A DNA stretch of 64,000 nt. Origin: Episyrphus balteatus (lineage: Eukaryota > Arthropoda > Insecta > Diptera > Syrphidae). This document shows, in pieces, positions 1 to 10,903 of this stretch. Every line of letters begins with the position of its first letter. The stretch's first letter is position 1. The notes beneath the pieces are model-generated. The model made no database searches, was not told where the DNA came from, and saw nothing but the letters and a program-made list of their open reading frames with translations. Both the position numbers and the translations under genes were made by a program. The stretch covers positions 124,490,551-124,554,550 of the forward strand of contig NC_079135.1 of the NCBI RefSeq assembly GCF_945859705.1, in the 5' to 3' direction.

Positions 1-1617
1 AGTTAGAAGAGCATTTGTGCCCAAAGTACTGCAGAAACTAATTTAATTTATCATTTAGAAATTCTTTGAGGGTTAAACCTGCTACCATCAAAATTCCGTT
101 CTTTTGATTTAGAACCGTTAAATTAGAGAACATTACCCTAAATGAAAATATTGACGTCCCATCAAATATTTAAGTGAGACCACATTTTGAATGATGGTAC
201 TTATTAGTTCAAACCTTAAATATGTTATTTGTATAAACAGCAGGAAATTATTTAAAGAAGACATTAAGATAAAAAAAAAAACTAAAATGCGGGTCTTTTC
301 ATAACAAAAAATCTTTAAGTATTAATAAAAATTTATATTTCCTTTGTAAATGGGTTAATATTTTAACCATATGTAGAGTAGATCCCACAGTTCATTGAAG
401 CCTTAGCGACCTAATTCTTCCTAATACTTGGAAACTAACACAAAAAACTTTATGATAATCACTGTAAAATTGGAATTTTAAAGACCCTCTTTTTTTCCCC
501 AAAACTATTTCCCTTTTTTTTTTCCTATTGTCCATCAAAACACTACAACAAAAGCTATATAAACATAATAAATTTTCCAAACCAGCAGCAGGTCTCTCAC
601 TCTAATAATAATGAGAAGGAAAACCTTATAATCCACACAGATGATGCTGCAATAAATTTGAACACGTCATGTACTGTTGGGTTTCGTAAGTTTTATAGTC
701 GAAACAAGGTTTTTAGTTCACTAATTAAATGGCTGCATATACGATAAAATGTTTGTATGAAGTCTTACACCAATTTTTTTTGTTGTTGTTGATTGTAATG
801 ATGATGATGATGATGATGTTGATGATGCAATGCAAAGTGAAATTTTAGTTTTACACAAAAATAATGAAATGAAATAGAAAGTGAAAGCTTAAATAGAAAT
901 GTTTAGAAATAGAAAAAATAGACTTTTTAATCATTTAGGCTAAAGATTAGGATGATTATGTGATTCTGTTGCAATTTTTTTGTAACTTCGCAGTTAAAAT
1001 AGAAGAACTAAGGGGTTTGTGTATAGTCAAAATGAACATTTTTCCTGTCAAATTTACATGACAATATGTGAAAATCGTACTGATTAAACACTTAAAGTTT
1101 TGATGTATGAGTAGATTCGCAAAGATGTATGAGTAGTTCTAAAGTTAGGTCACTATTCATTTTAAGAATTAAGATTCTTTGTAAGTAGGTACTTACTTTT
1201 ACAAACTTTTTGAGCCATTGAGATACCGTTGCACATTGCTTTTAATTTTTTAAACATCACAACGAGAGGCGAAAACAGAGCTAAATAAAGCGTTATACAT
1301 TCTTGTTGTGCGGTTTATGAATGAATCTCTGTACTTTACTGTGCTTCCAAAATTTGGCTGATGGGAAAACTGATGGACATTTCTAGAAGTGGGAATATAA
1401 CGGTTGAATTGTTTAATGGGAGAAATTCAACTGGCTATTTCGAGCACTGTTTATAAAAATATCTATAAAATAAGGAGATACAAAAAATATTACGAAGGTG
1501 TTCATTAGGGTGGGTCAAAAAATCGAAATTCTTTTTTTTTTTTGATTTTGTACTCCGAAAAATCGATTGCTAGACACCTCTAGAATATACACACCAAATA
1601 TGAGCTCTTTATATTCT
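1..1617. other. AT-rich non-coding DNA
   Basis: No gene is supported here. All open frames are short and made of A/T-rich low-complexity codons. The stretch holds poly-A and poly-T runs and a trinucleotide microsatellite. From about 1,500 it carries a phrase (GGGTGGGTCAAAAAATCGAA) followed by poly-T that looks like repeat-derived sequence leading into the next element. This could be intron or intergenic DNA; the sequence does not decide. Confidence 0.6.
781..829. repeat. TGT/ATG trinucleotide microsatellite
   Basis: A run of TGT units is followed, after a short gap, by about eight ATG units with one TTG interruption. It is a simple-sequence repeat, likely length-variable between individuals. 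Confidence 0.85.
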
Positions 1618-2966
1618 GCCCTAGCGAGGTATTCCATCGGAGCGGAGATTTTCCGCAACGCATACTCCGTCGGAGGTTCAAATTGCATTCGAGGTATCTT
1701 TCATCGGAAAAAATACTAGACAAATTCTACGGCGCACCGCATCGCAATAATTTGACATGCGTCAGATTCAAGATTTTAATAGTGATGTGCAAAATATACC
1801 GATATATCGATAAGTTGGTATATCTTTCGATATTTTTATATAAAAACACCTAAATACATTTTAATTGTCATATACCTGGCTCTGTCTTTCCTCCGCATTA
1901 CAATCTACAAAGGTTTAAAGTCAATGTACATCGGTGTCTCCTACTTAATCCTCTCCTCTTTTCCTAAAAGCTCGCACTGTGTTTTTATAACATTTTAAGG
2001 GTATTCATAACCCCTTGATGTGCGCGTTAATTATAAAAAAAAAAAAAAAAAAAAAAATATAACTATATAGAGAGTTTCATTGCATAGTTTCTCATAAGTA
2101 AAAATGTCAATGTACGCTAAATTACACCCTTGCGTTAATTTGAAAATGAATCAATATTCCGATATTTCTATTCAACAAAATATCGAATCGAAAAATATCG
2201 ATATTTTTTTTGAGAAGGCCATCTCTACAATTATCACAGATGACAGAAAAGAACAACAGATGAAAAAAAAAAACAATTCAAAGAATAACAAACGAGTTGA
2301 AGTTATTTCATTGAAGAAAATTAAAGTGTCTATGGAAAGTGTCGCGTTATTTTTGAAAGTCGAGTCCAAACAAATAAGGGTAAAAAAAACTCAAGAAAAA
2401 AGGAATATTTTAAAGTGAAAGAAAATTTATTTGTGAAAGACTTTTGCCTGTAAGGCCCCCCGCCCGCCAGTGCCCGCGATTTCTTTTCTGTTTTCGAAAT
2501 TTTTATTTTATGTTGGACTTATGTATAGTCAAGAACATCCTTTTTTCCATTCACCAACATCCCTTTGTCGTGGTCCAATTCAATTCAACTGATTGGGCAG
2601 ATCTTCCCAATTTATCCACAATTTTTGGTGTTTTTTTTTGTTTATACTTATGTTTTTTCGTTTTGCCTAAACACAAAAATCCATAACAAATAAATAAATT
2701 TTACTAAAATACTTTGTTTTCTTTATTACTTACATTTTAATTATTTATTCCGCAACAAAAACTTGTCGGAGGGCTTCGGAAAAAAAATGATTTGTATCTG
2801 TCAAGAATACAACCATTAGAAGTACTTCATCGCATGAAATGGCATGCGTTGAAATTTGTCGGAGAAAATCTCCGATCAGCGGATCGGAGAAATACCTCGA
2901 AGCAAAAAGTCTCCGATTCGTAGAAAATCGGAAAAAATCCGCTCCGACGGAATACCTCGCTAGGGC
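1618..2966. mobile_element. Inverted-repeat transposon, non-autonomous (about 1.35 kb)
   Basis: The two ends are inverted copies: 1618-1655 begins GCCCTAGCGAGGTATTCC and 2929-2966 is its reverse complement with two or three mismatches. Similarity continues inward at lower quality (CGAGGTAT and CTCCGA motifs) for roughly 100 bp. The interior holds a pure poly-A run (about 2,036-2,057) and repeated ATATCGAT-like palindromes near 1,800 and 2,180, but no transposase-like reading frame. I found no clear target duplication, so the superfamily is unassigned. Confidence 0.75.
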
Positions 2967-3409
2967 CGATTAATGGGAAGGTCCTCCGCTTCGCAATTTT
3001 CCACTTTTTAATCAAGCTTCTACTAAAAAAAAAATCATTTTTTTATTAATTGACTTTTAAGCAAATTTCTTTATATATTCTTGTAGGAAATTGAAGGCTC
3101 TGTAGACATTTTTCGTTTATCTAACCTTTTAATAGATATTTGAGGTCCAAAAATCGAGAAAATCTTTAAACATTCGGTTTTTGTTCTTAATTTTGTAAAA
3201 AATTGAAAAATTATAATAATCAAACGCGAAAGACAAATTCTTATAGGAATAAAATTATAAAAACATTTTTTACTTTTCAAAATTCGCCAATACACTGAAA
3301 ATTCATTATTTTCAAATTAGCAAGATATATTCTTGTAGGGGCTTAAACGTTCTAAAAAAAATTCCTTGGCATCAATTTGATTGCTTTAACCGTTTAGAAG
3401 ATATTCGTA
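2967..3409. other. Non-coding spacer between two inverted-repeat elements
   Basis: AT-rich sequence without a credible reading frame. Phrases such as TTCTTGTAGG occur twice (about 3,080 and 3,332), which suggests this is also old repeat DNA. Confidence 0.5.
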
Positions 3410-4880
3410 TCCGAGATACGAAGAGGTGCTTGTAGTAGCTTTTACATTTTTTGCGTATCATGAACCGTTTTCGAGATATCGATCAAGGAAGTCAAAAATT
3501 TACGATATGCGATTTGTTTTTGACATTATCTATTTTTTGGTGATGAATATACAAAAAAAATATTAAAATCAAATTTGTAGACCCTGTTCAGACCTACAAT
3601 TTCGTATTTTTATTTTTTTTTTTTTTGACAAAAATTACGAGCTCCAGCCGCCCTCACAGTCGTTTAGTCTAGAGCTGTGTCAATCGTGATTGATTCGGTC
3701 TTTTTGACCTGTTCACCGAAAATTCTGAGTGATTGCAATCACTATAAACCAAATCAATCAATCCTTATATCAATCTCGTTCATAAAATAAGAAAGTACAG
3801 AAAGAAAGAAAAGTGCGTTTCATTCATCCAAATCGTTCACAATCAAAAACCACGAAGTGGAAAAGAACGTTTCGTTCATCCAAATCGTTCACAATCAAAA
3901 ACCACGAAGTGGAAAAGAACGTTTCGTTCATCCAAATAGTTTACAATCAAAAACCATGAAGTGGAAAAGAACGTTTTGTTCATCCAAATCGTTCACAATC
4001 AAAAATCATCTAAAAAATCTCTCAGAACTCGGATTTCGTTCATTCCATTCATTCTCAATCATCATTTCGATTCCATGGATACAACTGATACAAGTTTATA
4101 TAAGCAGTTTCAGAGTTTGAATTGAATCGGATTCGATTGGGAATTTCTATCGAATATCTGACCTTGACTTCTTTTTATTTTTGATGTATCTATTTCGACG
4201 TTTTGAACTTGGCGGAGACATAATGCCTTACTGATAATCAAAGTTACCATTAAAATTTTCCAAAAGTATATTTTCAAAAAAAAAGCGGAGATAATTAAAT
4301 TTTTAAAAAACTCTCATAGAAAATATAAACGAAAAATTGTTTTATATGGTTGCATTGAAATGTTAATATGTAAAGTTAAATGCGATTTCTTGTTTCTTCT
4401 CTCATTTTTCAGAACGAAATGAGTGAAAAAGAAATGGTTTCGAATAAATGAACGAAAGAACGATTGATAGAAAAGACCGAATCTTTGGTGAAAACAATCT
4501 TTGAACGATTCGATCTTTTGTAATGAACGATTTGCCCAGCTCTAGTTTAGTCTGCACCCACCGCCAAGCAAGCCGCTCGTTCGGTTGTGAAAAAAACAAT
4601 CATTCATTTTTTTTTAATGTCAAAAAAAAAAAAAATACGAAATTGTAGGTCTGAACAGGGTCTAAAAATTTGATTTTATATTTTTTTGGATATTCATCAC
4701 CAAAAAATAGATAATGTCAAAAAACAAATCGCATATCGTAAATTTTTCACTTTTTTGATCGATATCTCGAAAACGGTTCATGATACGCAAAAAATGTGTA
4801 TGCATGAATTGTAGAACATGGTAAAAGCTAGAAAGAAGCACCTTGTAAAATTCTCGTATCTCGAAGGATAGTCGAGTTAT
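3410..4880. mobile_element. Foldback element with arms of about 230 bp
   Basis: 3410-3637 and 4616-4880 are inverted copies. Shared landmarks read on opposite strands include GTAGACCCTGTTCAGACCTA, the phrase TTTTTGGTGATGAATAT and GTTTTCGAGATATCGAT. The poly-T/A blocks next to ACAAAAA at 3,612-3,637 and 4,617-4,635 mark the inner arm ends. The loop of about 1 kb carries a 52-bp tandem array and a second, weaker inverted pair around an AGAGCTG motif (3,669 and 4,540). No transposase is present. It is probably a non-autonomous foldback element; the superfamily is unknown. Confidence 0.75.
3816..4011. repeat. 52-bp tandem repeat, about 3.8 copies
   Basis: Units start at 3816, 3868, 3920 and 3972, exactly 52 bp apart, each beginning CGTTT(C/T)(G/A)TTCATCCAAAT. 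The units differ at only a few positions. The 87-codon open frame across the array (3,857-4,120) merely translates the repeat and is not a gene. The array lies inside the loop of the surrounding foldback element. Confidence 0.9.
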
Positions 4881-5155
4881 TGTCAAAAAAGTTATTACAG
4901 AAAGAGTATTTAACAAAAATCCCATTGGTCTATAAATATAAAATTTTGAAATTAGTCTCCCAATTGAAATATGCTAATGGTAAGGGCATATAAATATTTT
5001 TCGAACTTTCGTATTTTGAAAAAGTTCCAAATGATTTTTTCTTTACGGTAACCTTGAAGTTGATACCAGTGTACTTATGTGTCAAACAATCAAAGAACAT
5101 TCTTAACAAAACCGAATTCAGTGATGACACATGGTTAAGCTTTTCCCAATGGTAC

Positions 5156-5419
5156 ATATCGCTCATTTACTTGAACTTACTGTCATAACTAAAAAAAACT
5201 GGTTTTTCAGAAAACGATTTTTAAATTTAGTAACGATCTTTTTTTTTATGTAAAATGTTAGTTTCTAAAACAAAACTAGTACTCCTTCTCTGTCAATTTT
5301 TAAATTTAAGAAATAACTTTTTGCAGCATTAAAGATTGCTTTATTCCAATAACTTCTGCATTAATAACTCGAAACTCGTGTTTTTGAATTATGACAATAT
5401 TCAAGTAAATGAGCGATAT
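5156..5419. mobile_element. MITE, family A copy 1 (264 bp)
   Basis: It has perfect 20-bp terminal inverted repeats: ATATCGCTCATTTACTTGAA at 5156-5175 and its reverse complement at 5400-5419. There is no reading frame. A second copy with the same internal order of motifs (CTGGTTTTTCAG, ACTAGT, CTCCTTC, TTATTCCAATAACTTCTG) lies at 62,172-62,414, so this is a dispersed family and not a chance palindrome. Confidence 0.88.
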
Positions 5420-6919
5420 TATGTATTTTAACTTTCTCTAAAAGACAAACACTGATTTTGTTTGTTTTTCTTTTTAATTTTTTAGAAAAATTGTTAATTA
5501 TAGTAAAATATAAATAGATTATTTTTCAATTATTAATTTTCTTAACAATTAGTGTGACCCAATTCAATGTACAGTTCACTATAATTCGTTTATAATTTTA
5601 ATGATATTTCTCCAGCATCACACATGTTATTTATACCTGAACGTGCCCATTAGAGGAGAAAGAGAGCAAAAAACCTTCAACCCATTTTGTTGGAATTATA
5701 TTCCTTTTATTCTGTTGGCCTTATCATATTTTAACAAGAAGAAAAAGAAAAAGTAGAAGTAATGTTCCAAGTAAAGGTATTATGAGAATAAATTGACTGA
5801 AATTGAGAAAAATCGATTGACACGAACAAAGGAAAATGCAAAAGAAAAAAAAAAGGAAAAAGGAAAAACATATCCTTCGACGAAGAGGAAACATCCATAC
5901 CCGCTATCACCACCCCATAGCATATACCTAACTATCTTCAATAACCCTCCCATTCTTCTCTTTTTTTTCTTCTTCTGCAGAAGTTGCCCATAAAATTACT
6001 TTGCACTTCCATCCACATTCTCCATCATTTTCTCTTTTACTTTACTTTATTTTGATTTCTGTTTTTCTTTCTTTTTTTTCGGGGTCCCTTTTGTGCAAAA
6101 ATGTATTCAAGTTTTATTTTTTTGTTTGGTATATTTTTATGTATTTGTTTTGGCAGCCAAATACCTATCCTTTTATTTTTTTGCAACAACTTTGGAAAAG
6201 GACAACCGTCCAAAATATTTCTTTTGCGCCATAGATTTGCTCCTTAAGGTTCTAGTTTTTATATTTGGTCCTTTTTCCTTTATATGTACAAGGAAAAGTA
6301 AATACATTTTGTTATGTGTTTTGTGTGATGACGACAGATTGGGAATATTTTTTTGTCTAAGTAATTCACGTCCACAAATTTAACATGTCTGCGAGAGATA
6401 ACTCAGAGGCGACACAGTGGTTACAGAATACTGGCGACACATCCTCTAACTTTTTTTTTTTTTTGTTGGAATGAAGAGTTATTTTTTAATATAAAAGTGT
6501 TTTATTATTTATTTTTTCTTCTTTTTTTTGGGGGGGTATTTTTTGTGCTGAGGGGAGATGATGGAAAAATATTTTCAAGGGTATAACATCATAAATGGGT
6601 AAAAGTTTATTTAAGCCGTGAGGGTTTATTTAGAAGCTTTTGCGGTCTATTGAAGAATTTAGTAGGATTTAAGGGAGTGAAAAAAAAAATATTAGAATGT
6701 GATGATGTTATTAGATAGGTATGGTATAGTATAGTCGACTAGAAAGAGGTGTAGGTGTTATGAATGCTAAAAGGATTTGCAAGTTTTTTATGAAAAAAAA
6801 AAAAAACATTTCTTAAATGGAAGTTATCTTGTTACAGACTAAATAAAAATAAAGAGGGTGCATTCAATACCTTTTACAATTTAAAGAAAAATGGGGGATT
6901 TGTCATAATTTTTTTGTTC
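5420..6919. other. Non-coding, low-complexity stretch
   Basis: I see no gene. It contains pyrimidine-rich blocks (about 5,945-6,090), A-rich blocks (5,735-5,870) and several poly-T runs. Overlapping open frames near 5,800-6,380 are Phe/Leu/Lys-rich shadows of these homopolymer tracts. A T-then-G run (TTTTTTGGGGGGG near 6,525) is simple sequence. Confidence 0.55.
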
Positions 6920-6927
6920 CAAATTAT

Positions 6928-8540
6928 GGTGCCGTGAAATAACGCCGAGCGAAATAACGCCGAATTCCAAAATTCGGCGTTATTTCACTTTACAAAAGCG
7001 AAATAACGCCGAATTTCAACATTCGGCCTTATTTCACAATGATAAAGTGAAATTACGCCGATTCGGCGTTATTTCACTTTTTTTAGTGAAGAAAATCCTG
7101 CTAAGTGGAGCTTAGGAAAAATTTCTATGTAACCACCTGCAGTCAGTTTGGTATTGAAATGCCATATTTTTGGCACAGGGACATAAGGCCCATGGAATAA
7201 CAGCCACTATTATTGTGGGGCTTACATCCCGCTTGAGTGAGACATAAGTTCCAAATTAAGTGTGGGGCTTATGTCAAACTCAGGTTGGACAAAAGACCCA
7301 CAAATAAAGGATGGGCGTTATGTCTCACTAACAAAGAATTTACAAATTATAAAATTATCTCCCAACTGAACAACTGTATTTGGGATAGTTACATAATTCG
7401 ATTTTGCACTTATGTTCCACCTTATTGGCAAATAAGCCGATTCAATAGTGTATCCAATCAAGGGGATTGCAGCAGAGCAGCATGCTCTCAGCCTCCAAAA
7501 ATATTTCACTGTTTATAAACCTAAGTATCTTGGGTTTTATTGTTTTTTTTATGTGTATACCAAACAACAAAGATATGTTTGTGTTATAACTTGGCAAACG
7601 CGAAGCGAAAAATAAATTCTTACATAAGAGTCTATTTAATTTTTGGAACCCAAACGCGAAGCGGAAAAAAATTTTGCCCACGGGAGAATCAATTTTGAGG
7701 TGTGAAAATAAAAATTCGCGCAAATTTTTATTTTCACACCTCAAAATTGATTCTCCCGTGGGCAAAATTTTTTTCCGCTTCGCGTTTGGGTTCCAAAAAT
7801 TAAATAGATTCTCATGTAAGAAATTTGTGTCCGCTTTGCTTTCCACCAATTAAAACAGGTGGGATCTATTTGTTTCTTATCATTATCTTATTCAAAGTTT
7901 CTTTTGCATTTAAAGACTCTGGAACAAAACGCGAATAAAATATACCAAAGTTATAATTGTTCATTATTGTTTTATATTTCGAAAAGCGTGGGGCTTATGT
8001 CCCACATAAATGAAAAATATATGGAGCTTATGTCCCACTCAAGTGGGATATAATTCTTAAATTAAATGTCAACCCACTCAAGTGGAGCATAACTCCCATA
8101 AATAAAAAGTGGGTGCTATATCCCTGGGCCTTTTGTCCCTGCGACATGTTTTTGTACCTTCTTGAGACTAATCTGTTAATGAATATTTAAATAAGAGGCA
8201 CATAAGACAAAAAACTTTTTTGGAACCTATACCTCGATTGGATGGACATAAGTCCCAAATTGGTATTGGGGCCATTCTGCCTTAATAAATTAGGGCCTTA
8301 TATGCCTTTGAAAATAAAAAAGGTTAGCATTTTAATATACGGTTTAACTTAGGTCCACTTCTATGCTCACTTTTCTAGCATTCGGCCTTATTTCTCACTT
8401 GGGACTCGGCGTTATTTCACTTTGACAAAGCGCAATAAGGCCGAATGTTGAAATTCGGCATTATTTCGCTTTTGTAAAGTGAAATAACGCCGAATTTTGG
8501 AATTCGGCGTTATTTCGCTCGGCGTTATTTCACGGCACCC
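6928..8540. mobile_element. Foldback transposon with 8-bp target duplication (hAT- or P-like), arms of alternating palindromes
   Basis: The element starts GGTGCCGTGAAATAACGCCG and ends with the inverted equivalent (…CACGGCACCC). It is flanked by an identical 8-bp direct repeat, CAAATTAT, at 6920-6927 and 8541-8548, the duplication size of hAT and P elements. Each terminal arm (6928-7078 and 8377-8540) carries seven copies of a GAAATAACGCC/GGCGTTATTTC motif in alternating orientation, so each arm is itself a chain of small palindromes. The interior carries about a dozen variants of a GGGACATAAGCCCC-like motif and a central 215-bp palindrome. There is no transposase, so it is non-autonomous. 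Confidence 0.85.
7612..7826. repeat. Near-perfect 215-bp palindrome in the centre of the element
   Basis: The arms pair almost base for base around a centre near 7,719, with only a few unpaired bases. The phrases CAAACGCGAAGCGGAAAAAA and CCCACGGGAGAATCAATTTT recur as reverse complements on the other side. A degraded third copy of the CAAACGCGAAGCG phrase lies at about 7,596, just outside the left arm. It may be a separate small MITE that landed inside the larger element. Confidence 0.85.
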
Positions 8541-9112
8541 CAAATTATAGCATTCGCACTTTTATTTAAACTAAACACAAATTATTTAACCTTTTCACAA
8601 ATATATTTCACCTTTTAGCAAATATAATTAAACTAAAAGCAAATTAATTAAACCCAAAAGCAAATATAATTAAACTAAAGCAAACTATTTAAACTTTTAG
8701 CAAATCTATTTAAACTAAACGCAAACTGATTAAACCTTATCTAGACAAAGTTTTTGGTATTGAGCTATGAACAAGGGATTAGGATTTAGAAGCTGTCCGT
8801 AGCACTAAAATCAACGAAAAAAATAAAAACCACAATAAGACCCTATAAACAAAATGTGCATTTCAGTTATGGAAAAATCTCACAACAAAAGAAACTCCAC
8901 CTAGGATTTGATGCAGTTATGAAGAGGGGTTTATTTTCAGTGTAAATCTCAGATTACGTAATTTTTTGTTGGGTGGGACATCCGCTATTTAAAAAATTGC
9001 GTTACTGTCAGTTGCTCGTTACATCGCCGTAAAACCTTTGTTTTTTATGTTTTTTTTGTTCGAAAAAGTTATGTTGGAAAAAATTAAAAGTAACATGCTC
9101 TAACTCTTATAG

Positions 9113-9814
9113 TATACTGCCCATAATCTCGTAAAGGCCCTAACTACATTTTTCTTACTTCTGAGTTATAGAGGGAAACAATAAATCTAATATCGCAATT
9201 TGCATATAGCATTCGCACTTTTATTTAAACTAAACACAAATTATTTAACCTTTTCACAAATATATTTCACCTTTTAGCAAATATATTTCACCTTTTAGCA
9301 AATATAATTAAACTAAAAGCAATTATAATTAAACTAAAGCAAACTATTTAAACTTTTAGCAATTCTATTTAACCAAAACACAAACTTATTTCACTTTCTA
9401 AATTCTTATCCCTTCTTCATAGCACGATATCAAAAGCCTTTTCTAAAAAAGGTTAAATCATTTTGCGTTTAGGTTTAATAGATTTGCGAAAAGTTTAAAT
9501 AGTTTGCTTTAGTTTAATTATAATTGCTTTTAGTTTAATTATATTTGCTAAAAGGTGAAATATATTTGCTAAAAGGTGAAATATATTTGTGAAAGGTGAA
9601 ACTGATTTGTGTTTAGTTTAAATAAAAGTGCGAATGCTATATAAAAATGAAAAAAAATTCAAAAGTACATTTTGAATTTTCTGACTTATTTGAAGACCTA
9701 AGCTAAAAAAATAAATGAGAATAAATCAGAGACAATACCCTAACTCCGAATATGCAAAAAAATCAAAATCGAAAATTTTGTAGTTAGGGACTTTACGAGA
9801 TTATGGGCAGTATA
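9113..9814. mobile_element. Nested TIR element carrying a further foldback copy
   Basis: Terminal inverted repeats of about 36 bp: the left end starts TATACTGCCCATAATCTCGT, and the right end (9,779-9,814) is its reverse complement with a one-base difference (GGCCC versus AGTCC context). The ends TATA are consistent with insertion at TA. Its interior is occupied by a second copy of the 21-bp-unit foldback, so the order of events was foldback into this element, and this element into another foldback copy. Confidence 0.7.
9206..9640. mobile_element. Inner foldback element with 21-bp tandem-unit arms
   Basis: A complete small copy of the family that also forms the outer element. It starts ATAGCATTCGCAC, and its right arm (about 9,450-9,640) ends GTGCGAATGCTAT. 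Each arm has eight or nine units of about 21 bp (TTTTAGCAAATATATTTCACC, TAAAAGCAATTATAATTAAA and similar), separated by a short loop near 9,400-9,450. The two arms share the same order of unit variants, so they arose by inversion of one tandem array. Confidence 0.8.
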
Positions 9815-10350
9815 GCCCATTAAAGAAAAAAAAAGACATTTTCTTTAATCGAAACAAAAGACGACTTAAAAGAATAGGGGTTTATTTTGAGAATAAATCT
9901 CAGTTTACGTAATTTTTTGTTGGGTGGGACATCCGCTATTTAAAAAATCGCATTAATCTCAATATCTCGAAAACGACTTGTGGCACAGGAAATTTGCTGA
10001 TTTTTTTGGTTTGAAAATACAATTATCTTTTTTCTCCCATATCTCATTTCCTCATGCGAGCTATACTTTCTGAGTTACATCGCAGGAAAACCTGTGATTT
10101 TTAATGTTTTGGTTAAATAGATTTGCTAAAAGTTTAAATAGTTTGCTTTAGTTTAATTAAATTTGCTTTTGGGTTAAATTGATTTGCTTTTAGTTTAATT
10201 ATATTTGCTAAAAGGTGAAATATATTTGCTAAAGGGTGAAATATATTTGTAAAAAGGTGAAACTAATTTGTGTTTAGGTTAATTAAAAGTGGGAATGCTA
10301 TATGTATGTAGTATTTTTATGCTGACTCAAAAAAAAAATTTAATCATAAC

Positions 10351-10903
10351 TAGGGCTGAGTCTGCTATTGCGATAGCTGCTTTTAATCACTCTGCTCTTC
10401 CACTGAGCAGGAAACAGTTGCGATTACTCTTCAATATAACTGCACACTACAGAACACTACTAGAACCTTATACAAAAATGCAAAAGCAAAATTTTTGTTT
10501 GTAAATGTACTTTATTAAAAGTATTGTGGGAAAACCCACAAGTGACATTATTTGGTTGTTAGGTTAGGTTAGGTAGAAATGGCTGTCAGGAAAACGACTG
10601 ACACACTTAGACCACTTATTGGTCCGTTGTGATACCATGATTTTGCAAGGAAATTCCTCACTAATTAAACCAGTTGGAGCTTTTAATGAAGCGGTGAAGG
10701 TTGAAGATGTCAGTATTTATTAGTTCACTAGTATCTTCTAAGAAATATTTTTCCAAGTATTTTTTACGTCTACTGGTTGTTGGTTGTTCAAAAACCTGAT
10801 CATATTTCAAATCAGGAAGTAAGAAATTCAAATAGCTGCTCTTTTGAATGCTGTTCACTGCTATCACTGCTCTTTAAAAATCGCTCTTTAGCGCATGATT
10901 AGG
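10351..10903. mobile_element. hAT-like element, family B copy 1
   Basis: It begins TAGGGCTGAGTCTGCTATTG and carries the phrase TCTGCTCTTCCACTGAGCAG. Both features recur in copy 2 at 16,781, and both copies end with CTGCTCTT(T/A)AAAAATCG. The interior differs between the copies. It holds a 68-codon minus-strand frame (10,867 to 10,661) with a fairly protein-like composition; I do not recognise it, and it may be a transposase fragment. A short run of three TTAGG-like units at about 10,560 is not telomeric. Confidence 0.6.

Larger units (their letters stand above)
8548..10302. mobile_element. Outer foldback element with arms of 21-bp tandem units
   Basis: It begins ATAGCATTCGCACTTTTATT and ends with the inverted counterpart near 10,302. 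The arms (about 8548-8745 and 10,112-10,302) are chains of roughly 21-bp units with variants of TTTTAGCAAATATATTTCACC shortened or mutated. Tandem-unit arms are the hallmark of Drosophila FB (foldback) elements, though no relation by sequence is implied. The interior has a directly repeated block (8,934-9,000 and 9,880-9,947, sharing GTGGGACATCCGCTATTTAA) on either side of the nested insertion at 9,113-9,814. No coding capacity. Confidence 0.75.

Noticed and set aside
2104..2418. 104-codon frame on the plus strand
   Set aside because: It lies inside the inverted-repeat element, is Lys/Asn/Ile-rich, and is overlapped by an equally long minus-strand frame. No domain.
3857..4120. 87-codon frame with repeated peptide
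   Set aside because: It is the translation of the 52-bp tandem array. The peptide periodicity follows from the DNA period.
7442..7849. 135-codon minus-strand frame
   Set aside because: It reads straight through the central palindrome, so its two halves are translations of a sequence and its inverse. Not a protein.
10555..10575. TTAGG-type telomere repeat
   Set aside because: Only about three units, surrounded by ordinary repeat DNA. Too short to mean telomeric or subtelomeric position.
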